From positions 1 through 42,468 of the forward strand of contig JAGQOH010000027.1 in the NCBI GenBank assembly GCA_020427635.1: a stretch of DNA of 42,468 nucleotides. The letters run 5' to 3'. Source of the DNA: Phycisphaerales bacterium. Lineage in GTDB: Bacteria; Planctomycetota; Phycisphaerae; Phycisphaerales; UBA1924. Below, piece by piece: positions 8,926-17,971 of this stretch; the first letter of the stretch is position 1, and the number at the start of each line of letters is the position of its first letter. Made by a program: the position numbers and the translations under genes. The notes beneath the pieces are model-generated. The model saw only the letters and a program-made list of their open reading frames with translations, made no database searches and was not told the DNA's origin.

Positions 8926-10500
8926 ATGAAGATGCAGTTTGCAAAGAGGATGATGCTTGCGATCGTGGCGATTGGCTCAATGGCGAGCGGCGCGATCGCG
9001 CAGGGAGGCCTAGACGACGCGGCGCCGGATGGCCGGGTGCCGCAGTTCAACACGCGCGAGGAGAAGGTTGCGTGGATCATGCACGCAGTGGAGGAGTACA
9101 ACGCGCAGGCGGAGCTGGCGCCTCCGGTGGATCGGTCGGGCGAGGTTTCGATGACCGGTGAGGTGTGGCGGCCCAACAGCGGGCCGGCGGCACGGACAAT
9201 CTGGAATGTGCAGCCGCGGGGCGAGTTGGACTGCTCGGTTGATGTGGCGTTGTTCAGCACGGACAACGCGTCATACAACGATGATGTCACGAGTTTCCTC
9301 TTGGCTGATCCGCGCATTGCGAGCGTGACTGTGTTTGATGTGCGGAACGCGACGCCGGCGTTTTCGTTGACGGCTGGATTTGATGCGAGCCTGACGTGGT
9401 CGAACTTTTCGTTCTTCGATGAGAACGCATTGGGCAACCTCTTGAGCAGGCTGACGCGTTTTGGTCATGGCGTGGTGGTGGGGCAGTTCTGCCATCAAGT
9501 CAGCAGCTCTGCGCTTCGCCCTGGCGGCGATTTTCTGGCAAATCAGGAGTATTGCATCACGCCTGTGGCGGCGGCAGCGGTGACAGGAGCGGCGTCACTT
9601 GGGACTGTGCAGGTGCTTGGTAGCCCGTTGATGCAAGGCGTGGTGAACTTCAACGGCGGGTCCGCGTCGTGGCGTGGGTCGGGCGTGTTGCACCCAAATG
9701 CGCAAAGCATTGCCAGTTGGAATTCGGGAGAGGTTTTGGTGGCTACGCGGTTTGACCTGCAGGGTCGGCGTGTGGACCTCAACTTCTTTCCGCCCTCGAG
9801 CAACGTAAGCGGCTTGTCTTGGAATCCTGCGACCAGCGGCGGGCGTCTGCTTTCGAATGCGCTGGTCTATGCAAGCGGGTGTCCGCTCGTCGAGGGACCG
9901 GGATGCGGACCTGCACTTTTCTCTCAGTCAGTGCTTGGTGGCGGCGCGAACTCAAGCAACACGCCATGGAACCCTGCGTTCACGAGACAGTGCGCAAGCC
10001 GGTTTTCCATCGCGGACGGCGGCAGGGTGCAGAAGATCACCGGGTGGGGTGGGTATGGCGTCGGCTTCAACAATCGCCCGCAGGCGCAGCACTTTGCGGT
10101 CAATATCTACGCGCAGTCTGGCGGGCTGCCAGGCGCTCTCTTGTATAGCGAGACCGCCACCGGCGTTCCCGTCCGGAGTACGCGAGGGGAGCGCATCGTG
10201 TTGGATCTGGAGTATCCCTTTGTCGCCGCGCCGGGCACTGTGTATTGGCTGAGCGTCTTGGGCGATTCTCCAGCAGGAGGAAGTGCCACGGTGACGTGGG
10301 CATGGGCGCGTGCGGCGGGCGGTACGTCGGCGACGCGCGAGTCGCCAAGTCAGCCATGGGTCGGTCCGACGAGCGGTGGCTTTGCGTTTGAACTGTGTGG
10401 CGATTGCTTCTGCTGCCCGGGTGACAACGATTTTGATGGTGACATCGATCTGGATGACTTGCAGATACTGCTGTTCACGTTTGGGACGGTGTGCAGGTAG
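8926..10500 (+). CDS. Secreted protein with dockerin-like tail, paralogue 2
   Basis: The 524-residue product shares its whole architecture with the genes on either side. It has a signal peptide (MMLAIVAIGSMASGAIA, cleavage near residue 25) and an N-terminal helix EEKVAWIMHAVEEYNAQAE equivalent to AERIAQAVAELNAQA in paralogue 1. The Rossmann-like region contains NASYNDDV and FDASLTWSN, and RRVDLNFFPPSSN is shared with the others. A beta domain with VNIYAQSGGLPG and YWLSVLGDS precedes the tail CFCCPGDNDFDGDIDLDDLQILLF...C. A GAGGAG ribosome-binding site precedes the ATG. It is probably co-transcribed with its neighbours. The substrate is unknown. Confidence 0.82.
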   Translation: MKMQFAKRMMLAIVAIGSMASGAIAQGGLDDAAPDGRVPQFNTREEKVAWIMHAVEEYNAQAELAPPVDRSGEVSMTGEVWRPNSGPAARTIWNVQPRGELDCSVDVALFSTDNASYNDDVTSFLLADPRIASVTVFDVRNATPAFSLTAGFDASLTWSNFSFFDENALGNLLSRLTRFGHGVVVGQFCHQVSSSALRPGGDFLANQEYCITPVAAAAVTGAASLGTVQVLGSPLMQGVVNFNGGSASWRGSGVLHPNAQSIASWNSGEVLVATRFDLQGRRVDLNFFPPSSNVSGLSWNPATSGGRLLSNALVYASGCPLVEGPGCGPALFSQSVLGGGANSSNTPWNPAFTRQCASRFSIADGGRVQKITGWGGYGVGFNNRPQAQHFAVNIYAQSGGLPGALLYSETATGVPVRSTRGERIVLDLEYPFVAAPGTVYWLSVLGDSPAGGSATVTWAWARAAGGTSATRESPSQPWVGPTSGGFAFELCGDCFCCPGDNDFDGDIDLDDLQILLFTFGTVCR

Positions 10501-10535
10501 GCGAACGCGTGAAGCGCGCATAGAGGTGACAAACA

Positions 10536-11948
10536 ATGGATGCGTCGCGCCGGGTGTGTGTCGGTGGGGCGGTTTCCGCGTGGGCGATGTTGTCGCTTGG
10601 CGCGGTGGGTGCTTTGGGGCAGGGTGCGTTGCCCGAAGCGCCCGAAGTGGTGGCGCGCGCAGCGGGCGGGCCGCGCGTCTTGCTGCTGCCTTCTGACACG
10701 CTTGCGAATTTCAACGATGTGTTCGCGCGTTTGAGTGCGGCGATGCCGGGTGTGGTGTGGGACGCATACAACACATCCGGGGGGACTCCTGAGGTTGCCT
10801 ACTTGATGCAGTTCGACGCGGTCTTGGTGTGGACGAATCTAGCGATCACTGATTCGACGTTGCTCGGCGATCGACTGGCGACGTATGTCGATGCGGGCGG
10901 CGGCGTTGTGGTGGGGATGTACGCGTTTCAGGTGAACGATGTCAGCTATACGTTGCGTGGGCGGTTTTATTGGGAGGACTACTTCTGCATCAACTTCGTG
11001 CAGAATTTCACGCACACGGGGCATGCGACGATTGGAACACGGCAACAGCCAAACCATCCGGTATTGAAGGATGTCACCACGTTTGACGGTGGTGTTGGGA
11101 GTTCTCGGGGCGAGGGTGGTGTGGTGCTGCGTGCGGAGCGGATTGCGGATTGGAGCACCGGTGAGGTCTTGGTTGCAGAGCGGCATGACAAGAACGGGCG
11201 ACGGATCGATCTAAATTTCTTTCCGCCCGTTACCGGATCAGGGTGGGTTCCGACGACAGATGGCGCGAAGTTGATGGCGAATGCGCTGTTGTATGTGGCG
11301 CAGTGGGATCAGGTGTGCAAGCCGGTATGCGGTCGGACGCTTTTGCAACGCAATCCGAACTACGCTGCGTTCCCGAAGGTGAGCAACACGCAAGCGAATG
11401 CGGCACCGTCGGCACAGCGGGAGCGAGCGAACGACTTCATGCTGCCGGGGGGCGGGTCAATCGAAACGGTGACGGTGTGGGGTGTGAACGACAACAACAA
11501 TGCGTTCATTTATCCCGGTCATCGGATGAAGGTGAACATCTGGAGCAATGCGCTTGGTGCACCGGGGGTTGTGCTGCACACGGCGACAACGACTGTGCAT
11601 CCGACGCCGGCGGGCGGGTCCGCGACGGGGTTGAGTTCGCCGCGGAAGGTGTTTCGGTTTGAGATTCCGCTGGATGAGCCGTTCGAGGCGCTGCCCGGCG
11701 TGACGTATTGGTTGTCGGTGGTGAGTGATGTTGAACCGGCGACGTGGTACTGGCTCGTGGAGCAGGCGGGCGGGCAGTGCGCGTACCGGGCGCCGGGTGG
11801 AGCGTGGACTGCAGAGAGCGGCGAGCCGGCGTTCGCGCTCTGCGGGCGCTGCGACTGCTCGTGCCCTGGGGATGCGAACTTTGACGGCGTGGTCAACCTG
11901 GACGATCTGCAAGTCCTGCTGTTCAATTTCGGCACGGTGTGTCCGTAG
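10536..11948 (+). CDS. Secreted protein with dockerin-like tail, paralogue 3
   Basis: At 470 residues this is the shortest of the three. After the signal peptide (AVSAWAMLSLGAVGALGQ) it lacks the roughly 50-residue N-terminal helix of its paralogues and goes almost straight into the Rossmann-like domain (RVLLLPSDTLANFNDVFARL...FDAVLVWTN...YVDAGGGVVVGMY). It then has RRIDLNFFPP, the beta domain (NDFMLPGGGSIETVTVWG, VNIWSNALGAPG, YWLSVVSD) and the tail CDCSCPGDANFDGVVNLDDLQVLLF...C. Its stop lies 3 bp from the stop of the convergent kinase gene. The loss of the N-terminal segment suggests divergence in partner or substrate. Confidence 0.82.
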   Translation: MDASRRVCVGGAVSAWAMLSLGAVGALGQGALPEAPEVVARAAGGPRVLLLPSDTLANFNDVFARLSAAMPGVVWDAYNTSGGTPEVAYLMQFDAVLVWTNLAITDSTLLGDRLATYVDAGGGVVVGMYAFQVNDVSYTLRGRFYWEDYFCINFVQNFTHTGHATIGTRQQPNHPVLKDVTTFDGGVGSSRGEGGVVLRAERIADWSTGEVLVAERHDKNGRRIDLNFFPPVTGSGWVPTTDGAKLMANALLYVAQWDQVCKPVCGRTLLQRNPNYAAFPKVSNTQANAAPSAQRERANDFMLPGGGSIETVTVWGVNDNNNAFIYPGHRMKVNIWSNALGAPGVVLHTATTTVHPTPAGGSATGLSSPRKVFRFEIPLDEPFEALPGVTYWLSVVSDVEPATWYWLVEQAGGQCAYRAPGGAWTAESGEPAFALCGRCDCSCPGDANFDGVVNLDDLQVLLFNFGTVCP

Positions 11949-11951
11949 CGC

Positions 11952-14720
11952 TTACCTGACGGGCTCGTCGAAGATTCGCGTGAGTTCGGTGGCCCAGTTG
12001 AGGATGACGTTGAGTCGTCCGGGCTGTTTTTCCCAGTCGGCGAGGTCAATGACCAGGAGGCGGTCGTCGGGTGTCACTGCGAGGTTGGATGATTCAATTG
12101 GGGTGCGTGAAGCGAAGAGGAGTGCCGGATCCCCCAAGACAGGTGCGCCGGACTGTGCGTCCACGGAGAAACTGATTTCGTGATACCCGGGGACGGCGTC
12201 GCCCGTCGAAACAAAGATGCTCGAGCCATCATGCGACCAGGCGGCTTCGTCGGCGCCGGGCAGTGTGAGGCGCCAGTCGCGTTCGCCATCGGGGAAGCGG
12301 CGGACGTAGATCTCGCCATTACCTGACTTGGTTGAGCCGTAGAGCAACCACTTTCCATCAGGTGAAAGAGACCCTGGGAAAACCCATTCCATGTTGTTGG
12401 TGGCGATCAGGGGTTCTGTGCGCCACTCGTCATCTGGGTAGAAGCGGACAATGTCGAAGTTTGAGCGCTCCGCGTCGCCGATCGTCCCGAGACAAGTTCC
12501 GTCTGCCGCGGCGGTGGCGATGAATTTGTGCGCAGCGTCTGGGATACGCTCCAAGACCCCGGTGTCAAGATCGAGCACTTCGGCATAGGACACACCATCC
12601 TGCATCATAATAAGGTGCATGTGCTTTCCATCTGCAGTAAACGTTGGCTGGTAGATTTCGCCATCGGGCTGGTAGCGTTGGCGTGTGCCGGTGAAGAGAT
12701 CTGCGACCCAGAGATCGACTTTGTCGTCAAGCGATGTCCACGCGATCTGCGTGCCATCGCGTGTCATTGCGAAGTCATCAAGGAATGAGCCGTCAAAGTC
12801 AACAGCGGTTGTGGTGGCGCCGGTTCGATCGGCGAAGACCAGTCGTCGCCCGACACCCTGCCTGGCGCCTGGGGCGAAGATCAGATCGCCTCGCGTTGAG
12901 ATGCGGTATGCAGCGCCGTTGTCCCAGCTGCCGCTGGCCACGCCGGGCAACACGAGGCGAGGTTCCCCGAGGGCTTTGACCGCATTGAAATCGAACTCAA
13001 CCGCCCAGAGAGCACCGTCGCGGTTAAAGACGACAAATCGACCTGCAACAACTTGGGGATTGGTTGCTCGATAGAGCACAGGGTGCGCTTCGCCGGAGCG
13101 CACGTCGATCCATGCGAGGCAATTTTTCGAGCGTGTGGCGCCGGTCCAGGACGAGGCGAGCAGGCCATTGGGGTTGGGCGTGCGAACGGGTTCACTGAAC
13201 CCGAGCATCTCATGCTGAGGCTGGGCGAGGATGGTGCTCTCACCTGTTTCGACACCGATGCGACGAATGACATCCGCGCCGTCGGAGTAGGCAATGTGCG
13301 CATCGTCGAGCCAGAGGATGGGTCCATTGGTCACGGTGGCGCCTTGCCTGGGGGTGCCGATGAGTTGCGTCGGGCCGCCCTTGACCGGGACGCGTTTGAT
13401 GTGTTCAAAGCCATCGAGGTATGCGATCCACTTGCCATCGGGCGAGAAGGCTGGGCCGCGCGGCTGTTTCACAGTGTCAATGATGCGTGATTCAAAAGAG
13501 TCGAGCGAACGGATGTGGAGCTCTGGTTCGGCGTTGGGTGGCTCGAAGATATACGCGATGGTGCGGCCGTCCGGAGAGATGTCAAAGCCATTCATGGCAC
13601 GGGCGATGCCGAGGGTTGCGTCCGTGGGGAGATCGATGGTGAAGCGGGTGGGCTCGGGCGTGGGGTGCTCAGCGCCGCCACGGAGGGAGGCCCACCACGC
13701 GATTGCGGCGCCGGCGATAACGAAGGCGGCGGCTTTGAGGACGCCCAAGAGTTTGGCGGCGCGTTTTGGCGGGGGCGCTGCGGCGAGGTTGAGCTGAGTT
13801 GTCGTCCACTCGCGATTGCGAAGTGCGGTCTCGAGCTCGAGGCGCGCATCGCCAATGTCGCGCAGGCGTTCACGGGCATCCTTGCGGAGGCAGCGCTCGA
13901 GGATGAGGCGAACGCGGTGCGGCGTGTTGGGCGGGAGGAGCGAAACGTCGGCGTCGCGTTCGATGAGCGCGGCAATCGCATCGGTTGGCGTGTCGCCATC
14001 GAAGGCGCGCCGGCCGGTCAGGCACTCGAAGAGGACGCAACCAAAGGAGAAGATCTCGGTGGATTTGTTGACTGTGCGGCCGCGCGCTTGTTCAGGGGAC
14101 ATGTAGTTGGGTGTGCCGAGCGCGACGCCTTCGCGCGTGACCGGGTCGTAGCGCAGGGATGCGGTTGGGATGGAGTCGGATGAGGTGGTGGCCGACTCTT
14201 CTGCGCGGGCGAGGCCAAAGTCAAGAACTTTGACGGCGCCGTCTTCTTTGACAATGACGTTGGCCGGTTTGAGATCGCGATGGACGATGCCGGCAGCGTG
14301 TGCGGCCTCAATGGCCGCGGCGATTTGCGCGCAAATTGCAATAGCCTCGTCGGCTTGGAGTTTGCGCTGATCGATGATCGCTGAGAGTGGTTCGCCTTCG
14401 ACGAGCTCCATGACCATGTAGCGCGTTCCGGCGTCCACCTCAAGGCCGTAGACCGTCGCAATATTGGGATGGGTGACGGCGGCAAGGAGGCGCACCTCGC
14501 GCTCGAAGCGCGCGAGGCGTTCAGTGTTGCCGGCGAGTTCAGGCGCGATGGATTTGATGGCGACGCGGCGGCCCAGTCGGTCATCGCGGGCCGCGTAAAC
14601 GACGCCCATGCCGCCACGCCCGAGTTCGGACTCAATGGTGTAGGGACCGACTGTGGAAGGTTGGGCGGGCACGGGGCGGATTGTAAGCCCGTCGCTCGCG
14701 CTTGGGGCCGGTGCATTCAC
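11952..14720 (-). CDS. Membrane Ser/Thr protein kinase with TolB-like propeller
   Basis: The 922-residue protein starts with a PknB-type kinase domain (about 27-300): glycine loop GRGGMG (34-39), Lys56, HRDLKPAN with Asp149 and Asn154, DFG at 167-169 and the SPEQARG activation-segment end. One membrane helix follows (about 330-350, AAAFVIAGAAIAWWAS). The large outer part is built of PD40/TolB-like beta-propeller blades, with repeated SPDGKWIAYL, SPDGRTIAYI, TADGKHMHL and SPDGKWLLYG motifs. It probably senses an extracytoplasmic ligand and signals inside by phosphorylation. The GTG start overlaps the nuoI stop (GTGA), giving coupled translation. It lies 3 bp from a convergent stop. Confidence 0.92.
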   Translation of the reverse strand: MNAPAPSASDGLTIRPVPAQPSTVGPYTIESELGRGGMGVVYAARDDRLGRRVAIKSIAPELAGNTERLARFEREVRLLAAVTHPNIATVYGLEVDAGTRYMVMELVEGEPLSAIIDQRKLQADEAIAICAQIAAAIEAAHAAGIVHRDLKPANVIVKEDGAVKVLDFGLARAEESATTSSDSIPTASLRYDPVTREGVALGTPNYMSPEQARGRTVNKSTEIFSFGCVLFECLTGRRAFDGDTPTDAIAALIERDADVSLLPPNTPHRVRLILERCLRKDARERLRDIGDARLELETALRNREWTTTQLNLAAAPPPKRAAKLLGVLKAAAFVIAGAAIAWWASLRGGAEHPTPEPTRFTIDLPTDATLGIARAMNGFDISPDGRTIAYIFEPPNAEPELHIRSLDSFESRIIDTVKQPRGPAFSPDGKWIAYLDGFEHIKRVPVKGGPTQLIGTPRQGATVTNGPILWLDDAHIAYSDGADVIRRIGVETGESTILAQPQHEMLGFSEPVRTPNPNGLLASSWTGATRSKNCLAWIDVRSGEAHPVLYRATNPQVVAGRFVVFNRDGALWAVEFDFNAVKALGEPRLVLPGVASGSWDNGAAYRISTRGDLIFAPGARQGVGRRLVFADRTGATTTAVDFDGSFLDDFAMTRDGTQIAWTSLDDKVDLWVADLFTGTRQRYQPDGEIYQPTFTADGKHMHLIMMQDGVSYAEVLDLDTGVLERIPDAAHKFIATAAADGTCLGTIGDAERSNFDIVRFYPDDEWRTEPLIATNNMEWVFPGSLSPDGKWLLYGSTKSGNGEIYVRRFPDGERDWRLTLPGADEAAWSHDGSSIFVSTGDAVPGYHEISFSVDAQSGAPVLGDPALLFASRTPIESSNLAVTPDDRLLVIDLADWEKQPGRLNVILNWATELTRIFDEPVR

Positions 14721-15289
14721 ATCGGCTTGCGGTCGATGGTGGCGTCATAGATCTCGAGCAGTTTGTTCTTGTCGAAGATCATTTCCTGGCGAGTGCGGCC
14801 CACGATGTCGTATTGCGGCGTGAGCTCGATCGCGTCGACAGGGCAGGCTTCTTCGCACATGCCGCAGTAGATGCAGCGGAGTTCGTCGATTTCGAACTTC
14901 GCGGGGTATTTCTCGCGGTCATCCCAGGGGGATTCCGCGGCTTCGATGTGGATGCAGTTGGCCGGGCAGATGGTCGGGCACATCATGCAGGCGACGCACT
15001 TGACGCGGCCGGCGTCGTCCTTGTTCAAGCGATGGACCGCGCGAAAGTTTGAGACCTGCATGCCGCCCTGCTCGGGACGCTTGTGCTCCTTGCGCTCCTC
15101 AGGGTACTGCATGGTCATGCTGGTCTTGGATGCACCGATGACCGGGATCTTGGACTGGCCAAAGCTCGTGAAAAGGTGGCGGAAGGTGGTGCCGAAGCCC
15201 TTGATGATCGCGGGGACGTAGGCATTCTCGAGCGGATCGAGGCGCTTGCGCGAGATGCGGAGGATCTGGGATTCGGGGATGGCGGTCAT
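14717..15289 (-). CDS. nuoI: NADH-quinone oxidoreductase subunit I (NuoI)
   Basis: NuoI carries clusters N6a and N6b, passing electrons within the peripheral arm of complex I towards quinone. Two 4Fe-4S motifs are complete: Cys98, 101, 104 and 108 (CVACMMCPTICP), and Cys139, 142, 145 and 149 (CIYCGMCEEACP). The N-terminal GFGTTFRHLF region and MQYPEE also fit. At 190 residues the length is normal. It is not in a nuo operon here: it is sandwiched between glycerate kinase (ATGA overlap) and the Ser/Thr kinase (GTGA overlap). No other complex I gene is visible, so the rest must be elsewhere. Confidence 0.9.
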   Translation of the reverse strand: MTAIPESQILRISRKRLDPLENAYVPAIIKGFGTTFRHLFTSFGQSKIPVIGASKTSMTMQYPEERKEHKRPEQGGMQVSNFRAVHRLNKDDAGRVKCVACMMCPTICPANCIHIEAAESPWDDREKYPAKFEIDELRCIYCGMCEEACPVDAIELTPQYDIVGRTRQEMIFDKNKLLEIYDATIDRKPM

Positions 15290-16389
15290 GAAAGGAAGGA
15301 TAGCAGGGCGTGGTGCGCGGCGCGGGTGAGGCGGTCGGCGGCATCCGCGGGCGAGGATGGTGGCGGGGCGCCGAGGTGGGTGCAGGGGTGGATCGCGGCG
15401 AAGGCGCGGGTGTCGGCTTCGAGCGCGAGTCGGCCCGGCAGCGCGACGACGGGCGCCCCGGATTGATCGACAACCGCCGCGCAGACTTTGGCGTGGGATG
15501 TCTGAGCGTCGAACGAGCCTTCGCCCGTGAGGGTGAGGTCGGTACGTCCGGCGCGGTCACGAAACCGGACGGCGTCGAGGACTGTCTGTGCGCCGCCTTG
15601 GAGCGACGAGCCCGCACATGTGCTCAGGGCGAATGGCACGCCGCCGGCAGCGCCGAGAAAGGTGCGATCATCGGCCGATGCGATGCGCAGCAGCTTGGTC
15701 AAGCCGGCATCGAGACGGTCGACTTGCTCGGGTGACGCGCCTTTTTGCGGGCCGTAGGTACGCGCGGCGCCGTGATCGCCGAGGAGCGAGTTGTCGACAT
15801 CGCAGGCCGCGGTGATGCGCACGCCGTCGAGCGGATTCGATTGCGGGCGTTCGATGCGGACTATTTGAGTGAGCGATGCGCCGATGGCGGGGAGTTCGGT
15901 CTTGTTGGCGTCGAGGAAGCGGTAGCCAAGGGCGGATGCCATGCCGATGCCACCGTCGATGGTGGCGCTGCCGCCCAAGCCGATGATGACCTTCGTGCTG
16001 CCTTTGTGCGCAAGATCAAGGAGGAGCGTGCCGAGGCCGCGGGTGGAGAGTTGTTCAGGGTTGCGCTTGTCGGGCGGGACGAGTTGGAGACCGATGATGA
16101 GGGCGGATTCGACGATGGCGTGATTGTTTTCCTCGCCCGTGAAACCAACGGGGACGGTGATCGAGTTGCCCAACGGATCGGTCGTATCGAAGTGTTCGAT
16201 GCAGGCGCTGTAGGCCTCGGCCATCACGTCGAGGAAGCCTTCGCCGCCGTCGGAGAGTGGGCAGAGGTCGATCTCGGGGGTGATGTTGCGTCCTGTGCAG
16301 GCGGCGCGGACGCCGCGGGCGATTGCTTGGGCGGCTTCGCGGGCAGTGAGAGTGCCTTTGTACTTGTCCGGTGCGATGAGGAAGCGCAT
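15286..16389 (-). CDS. Glycerate kinase (GarK/GlxK family)
   Basis: This enzyme phosphorylates D-glycerate, usually to 2-phosphoglycerate, feeding photorespiratory, glyoxylate or sugar-acid carbon into glycolysis. The 367-residue protein begins MRFLIAPDKYKGTLTA and contains CPLSDGGEGF, STRGLG and the GLGGSATIDGGIGMA loop, all characteristic of the family. The PQKGAS and LTGEGSFDAQT motifs also match. I chose ATG at 16389 because the upstream 23 residues (from 16458) are Pro/Thr rich and unlike the family. Its stop overlaps the nuoI start by 4 bp, making it first in a three-gene unit. Confidence 0.92.
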   Translation of the reverse strand: MRFLIAPDKYKGTLTAREAAQAIARGVRAACTGRNITPEIDLCPLSDGGEGFLDVMAEAYSACIEHFDTTDPLGNSITVPVGFTGEENNHAIVESALIIGLQLVPPDKRNPEQLSTRGLGTLLLDLAHKGSTKVIIGLGGSATIDGGIGMASALGYRFLDANKTELPAIGASLTQIVRIERPQSNPLDGVRITAACDVDNSLLGDHGAARTYGPQKGASPEQVDRLDAGLTKLLRIASADDRTFLGAAGGVPFALSTCAGSSLQGGAQTVLDAVRFRDRAGRTDLTLTGEGSFDAQTSHAKVCAAVVDQSGAPVVALPGRLALEADTRAFAAIHPCTHLGAPPPSSPADAADRLTRAAHHALLSFLS

Positions 16390-16398
16390 GGGCTCACA

Positions 16399-16408
16399 TT
16401 GTGCACAA
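16399..16408. promoter_or_regulatory. Perfect 10-bp palindrome, weak operator candidate
   Basis: TTGTGCACAA lies 10 bp upstream of the glycerate kinase start in the region divergent from the RdgC-like gene. Its position near the start would suit repression. A single short palindrome can occur by chance. Confidence 0.2.
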
Positions 16409-16509
16409 GTTGTCGGGGGGTGGCGGTTGGTGGCGGTGGGTGTCGGTTGGGCCTCCATGGGGAGTGGTGGCGGTAGCGTGCGCGCCGACCAATAGCAGGA
16501 GGCGCAAGG

Positions 16510-17847
16510 ATGGCGTTCATGAGCGGGCGGGTTGGGTTTGTTCGGTTGCAGGTGGTTGGCGCAAATGGCAGGCCAACGCGCGCGGACGATGCGCTACTGA
16601 AGCAACTGGGCGAGCATGTGTTTCAAGAGACGAGTGTTGGTGTGCCGCTGGCGCTTGAGAGCGGGTTCACGGCGGGCGAGCATTTGTATGACAGTTCGTT
16701 CTCGCTCGAGAAAAACGCGCTGATGGATGGGGCGGTCGCGTGGTTTGGAGTGCGTGTGGATACGAATACGCCGCCGGCTGAAATTCGGCGGGCCTTGCGT
16801 GCACAGCATGAGGCTGCGCTTCGGAAGGAGAGCGGGCGCGAGCGGCTGAATCGTGCCGAGCGTGCGGAAGCGAAAGACATGGCTGAGCAAGCGTTGGCGT
16901 CGCACTTGGCGGATGGGCACTATCGCCGATCGGTGCATGCGGAGGTGCTGTGGCATGTGGCGAGCGGCGTGGTGTTGTGCAGTGCAACGGCGGGGAATAC
17001 GATCGAGGCACTGTGCGCGCGGTTCCGCGAAGTGTTTGACGGGTTGTCGTTGAAGCCGATAAGCGCGGGGCCGCTGGCGGCGGGGATGTTGAGCAAGCGC
17101 GGCAGAACGCGCGAGCTCGAAGACATCAAGCCAAGCCTGTTCATGAAAGCGCCGAGTGGCGGGCGCGGGGCGCATGATGACGATGGTGTGCCGATGTATG
17201 ACTTCAATGCGCCGGCGGTCCCTTGGGCACACGCAGGCGGTGAGCCGACGGACTTTCTTGGCAATGAGATGCTGATCTGGATATGGCATCGTTGCGAGAC
17301 GGGCGCGCCGGAGGTTGGTGCGAAGGTGCCTGAGTGGGCGGGCGGCGGCGAGGGGCGCATTGCGCTCGCGCTTGATCGTGCGCTGGACAGTTCGTGTGCG
17401 TGGGGTGTGACGGGGACGCAGGCGCTGCGGGGCGATGCGGGTGGCGTGGCACCGATTCGACTTGCAGAAGCCAAGGAAGCGCTTGCGGGTGGGAAGTGGC
17501 CTCGCAAGAGTGGATTGATTGTTGCGGATGGTGAGGGCGCGGCGTTGCCGTGGAGTTTGACGTTGCACGCGGACAAGTGGCAGGTGAGTGGCGGCGCGCA
17601 GCCCAAACCCGAGGAAGCATTCGAGACGCCGGCGCAGGAGCGCGCGTGGCGGTGCGCGCAGACGTTGCAACTGGCGGGAATGCTCGAGGGCGTGTTCGAT
17701 GCGTTCCTTGATGAGCGGACGAGTGCGCGGTGGCCTGCAACGAGGGAGGCGATCAAGGGGTGGATTGCTGCGCGCGGTGAGAAGAAGGCGGCGGCGATGG
17801 TGGAGGCGAAGCCGGAGGTTGCTCAAGCTGTTGGATCAGACGCTTGA
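16510..17847 (+). CDS. RdgC-like protein (tentative)
   Basis: The 445-residue protein resembles the recombination-associated RdgC family in its middle. Near residues 96-185 it has an alpha-helical block, EIRRALRAQHEAALR-K-ESGRERLNRAERAEAKDMAEQAL, then a strand region with VLWHVASGVVLCSATAGNTIEALCARFREVFDGLSLKPI. These match in order the RdgC helix pair and the segment that follows it. FLGNEMLIWIWHRCET near 255 matches a block I recall in longer RdgC-like proteins. RdgC forms a ring around DNA and limits RecA. At 445 residues it is longer than E. coli RdgC (303). The start at 16510 has AGGAGG upstream. The assignment rests on pattern resemblance, so a novel family remains possible. Confidence 0.5.
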   Translation: MAFMSGRVGFVRLQVVGANGRPTRADDALLKQLGEHVFQETSVGVPLALESGFTAGEHLYDSSFSLEKNALMDGAVAWFGVRVDTNTPPAEIRRALRAQHEAALRKESGRERLNRAERAEAKDMAEQALASHLADGHYRRSVHAEVLWHVASGVVLCSATAGNTIEALCARFREVFDGLSLKPISAGPLAAGMLSKRGRTRELEDIKPSLFMKAPSGGRGAHDDDGVPMYDFNAPAVPWAHAGGEPTDFLGNEMLIWIWHRCETGAPEVGAKVPEWAGGGEGRIALALDRALDSSCAWGVTGTQALRGDAGGVAPIRLAEAKEALAGGKWPRKSGLIVADGEGAALPWSLTLHADKWQVSGGAQPKPEEAFETPAQERAWRCAQTLQLAGMLEGVFDAFLDERTSARWPATREAIKGWIAARGEKKAAAMVEAKPEVAQAVGSDA

Positions 17848-17873
17848 TGACAAGTCTTCTTTAACTCCTCCAA

Positions 17874-17931
17874 GACCCCTCACCCGACTCGCCTGCGGCA
17901 AGCCACGCTCTCCCGCAGGAAGAGGGTGCAC
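17874..17931. repeat. Degenerate family A palindromic repeat
   Basis: The CCCCTCACCCGACTCG head, a GCCTGCGGC hairpin remnant, CCACGCTCTCCCGCAGGAAGAGGGTGCA and the following sequence match family A with several changes that weaken the second stem. It lies between two convergent genes. Confidence 0.6.
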
Positions 17932-17971
17932 AGTACCCCGGCGCTGGCGCTTGGGAGTGATACTGCTGCGC

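Noticed and set aside
16594..17826. 410-codon minus-strand open frame opposite the RdgC-like gene
   Set aside because: Composition is typical of antisense in GC-rich DNA, while the plus-strand frame has a good ribosome-binding site and a coherent protein.
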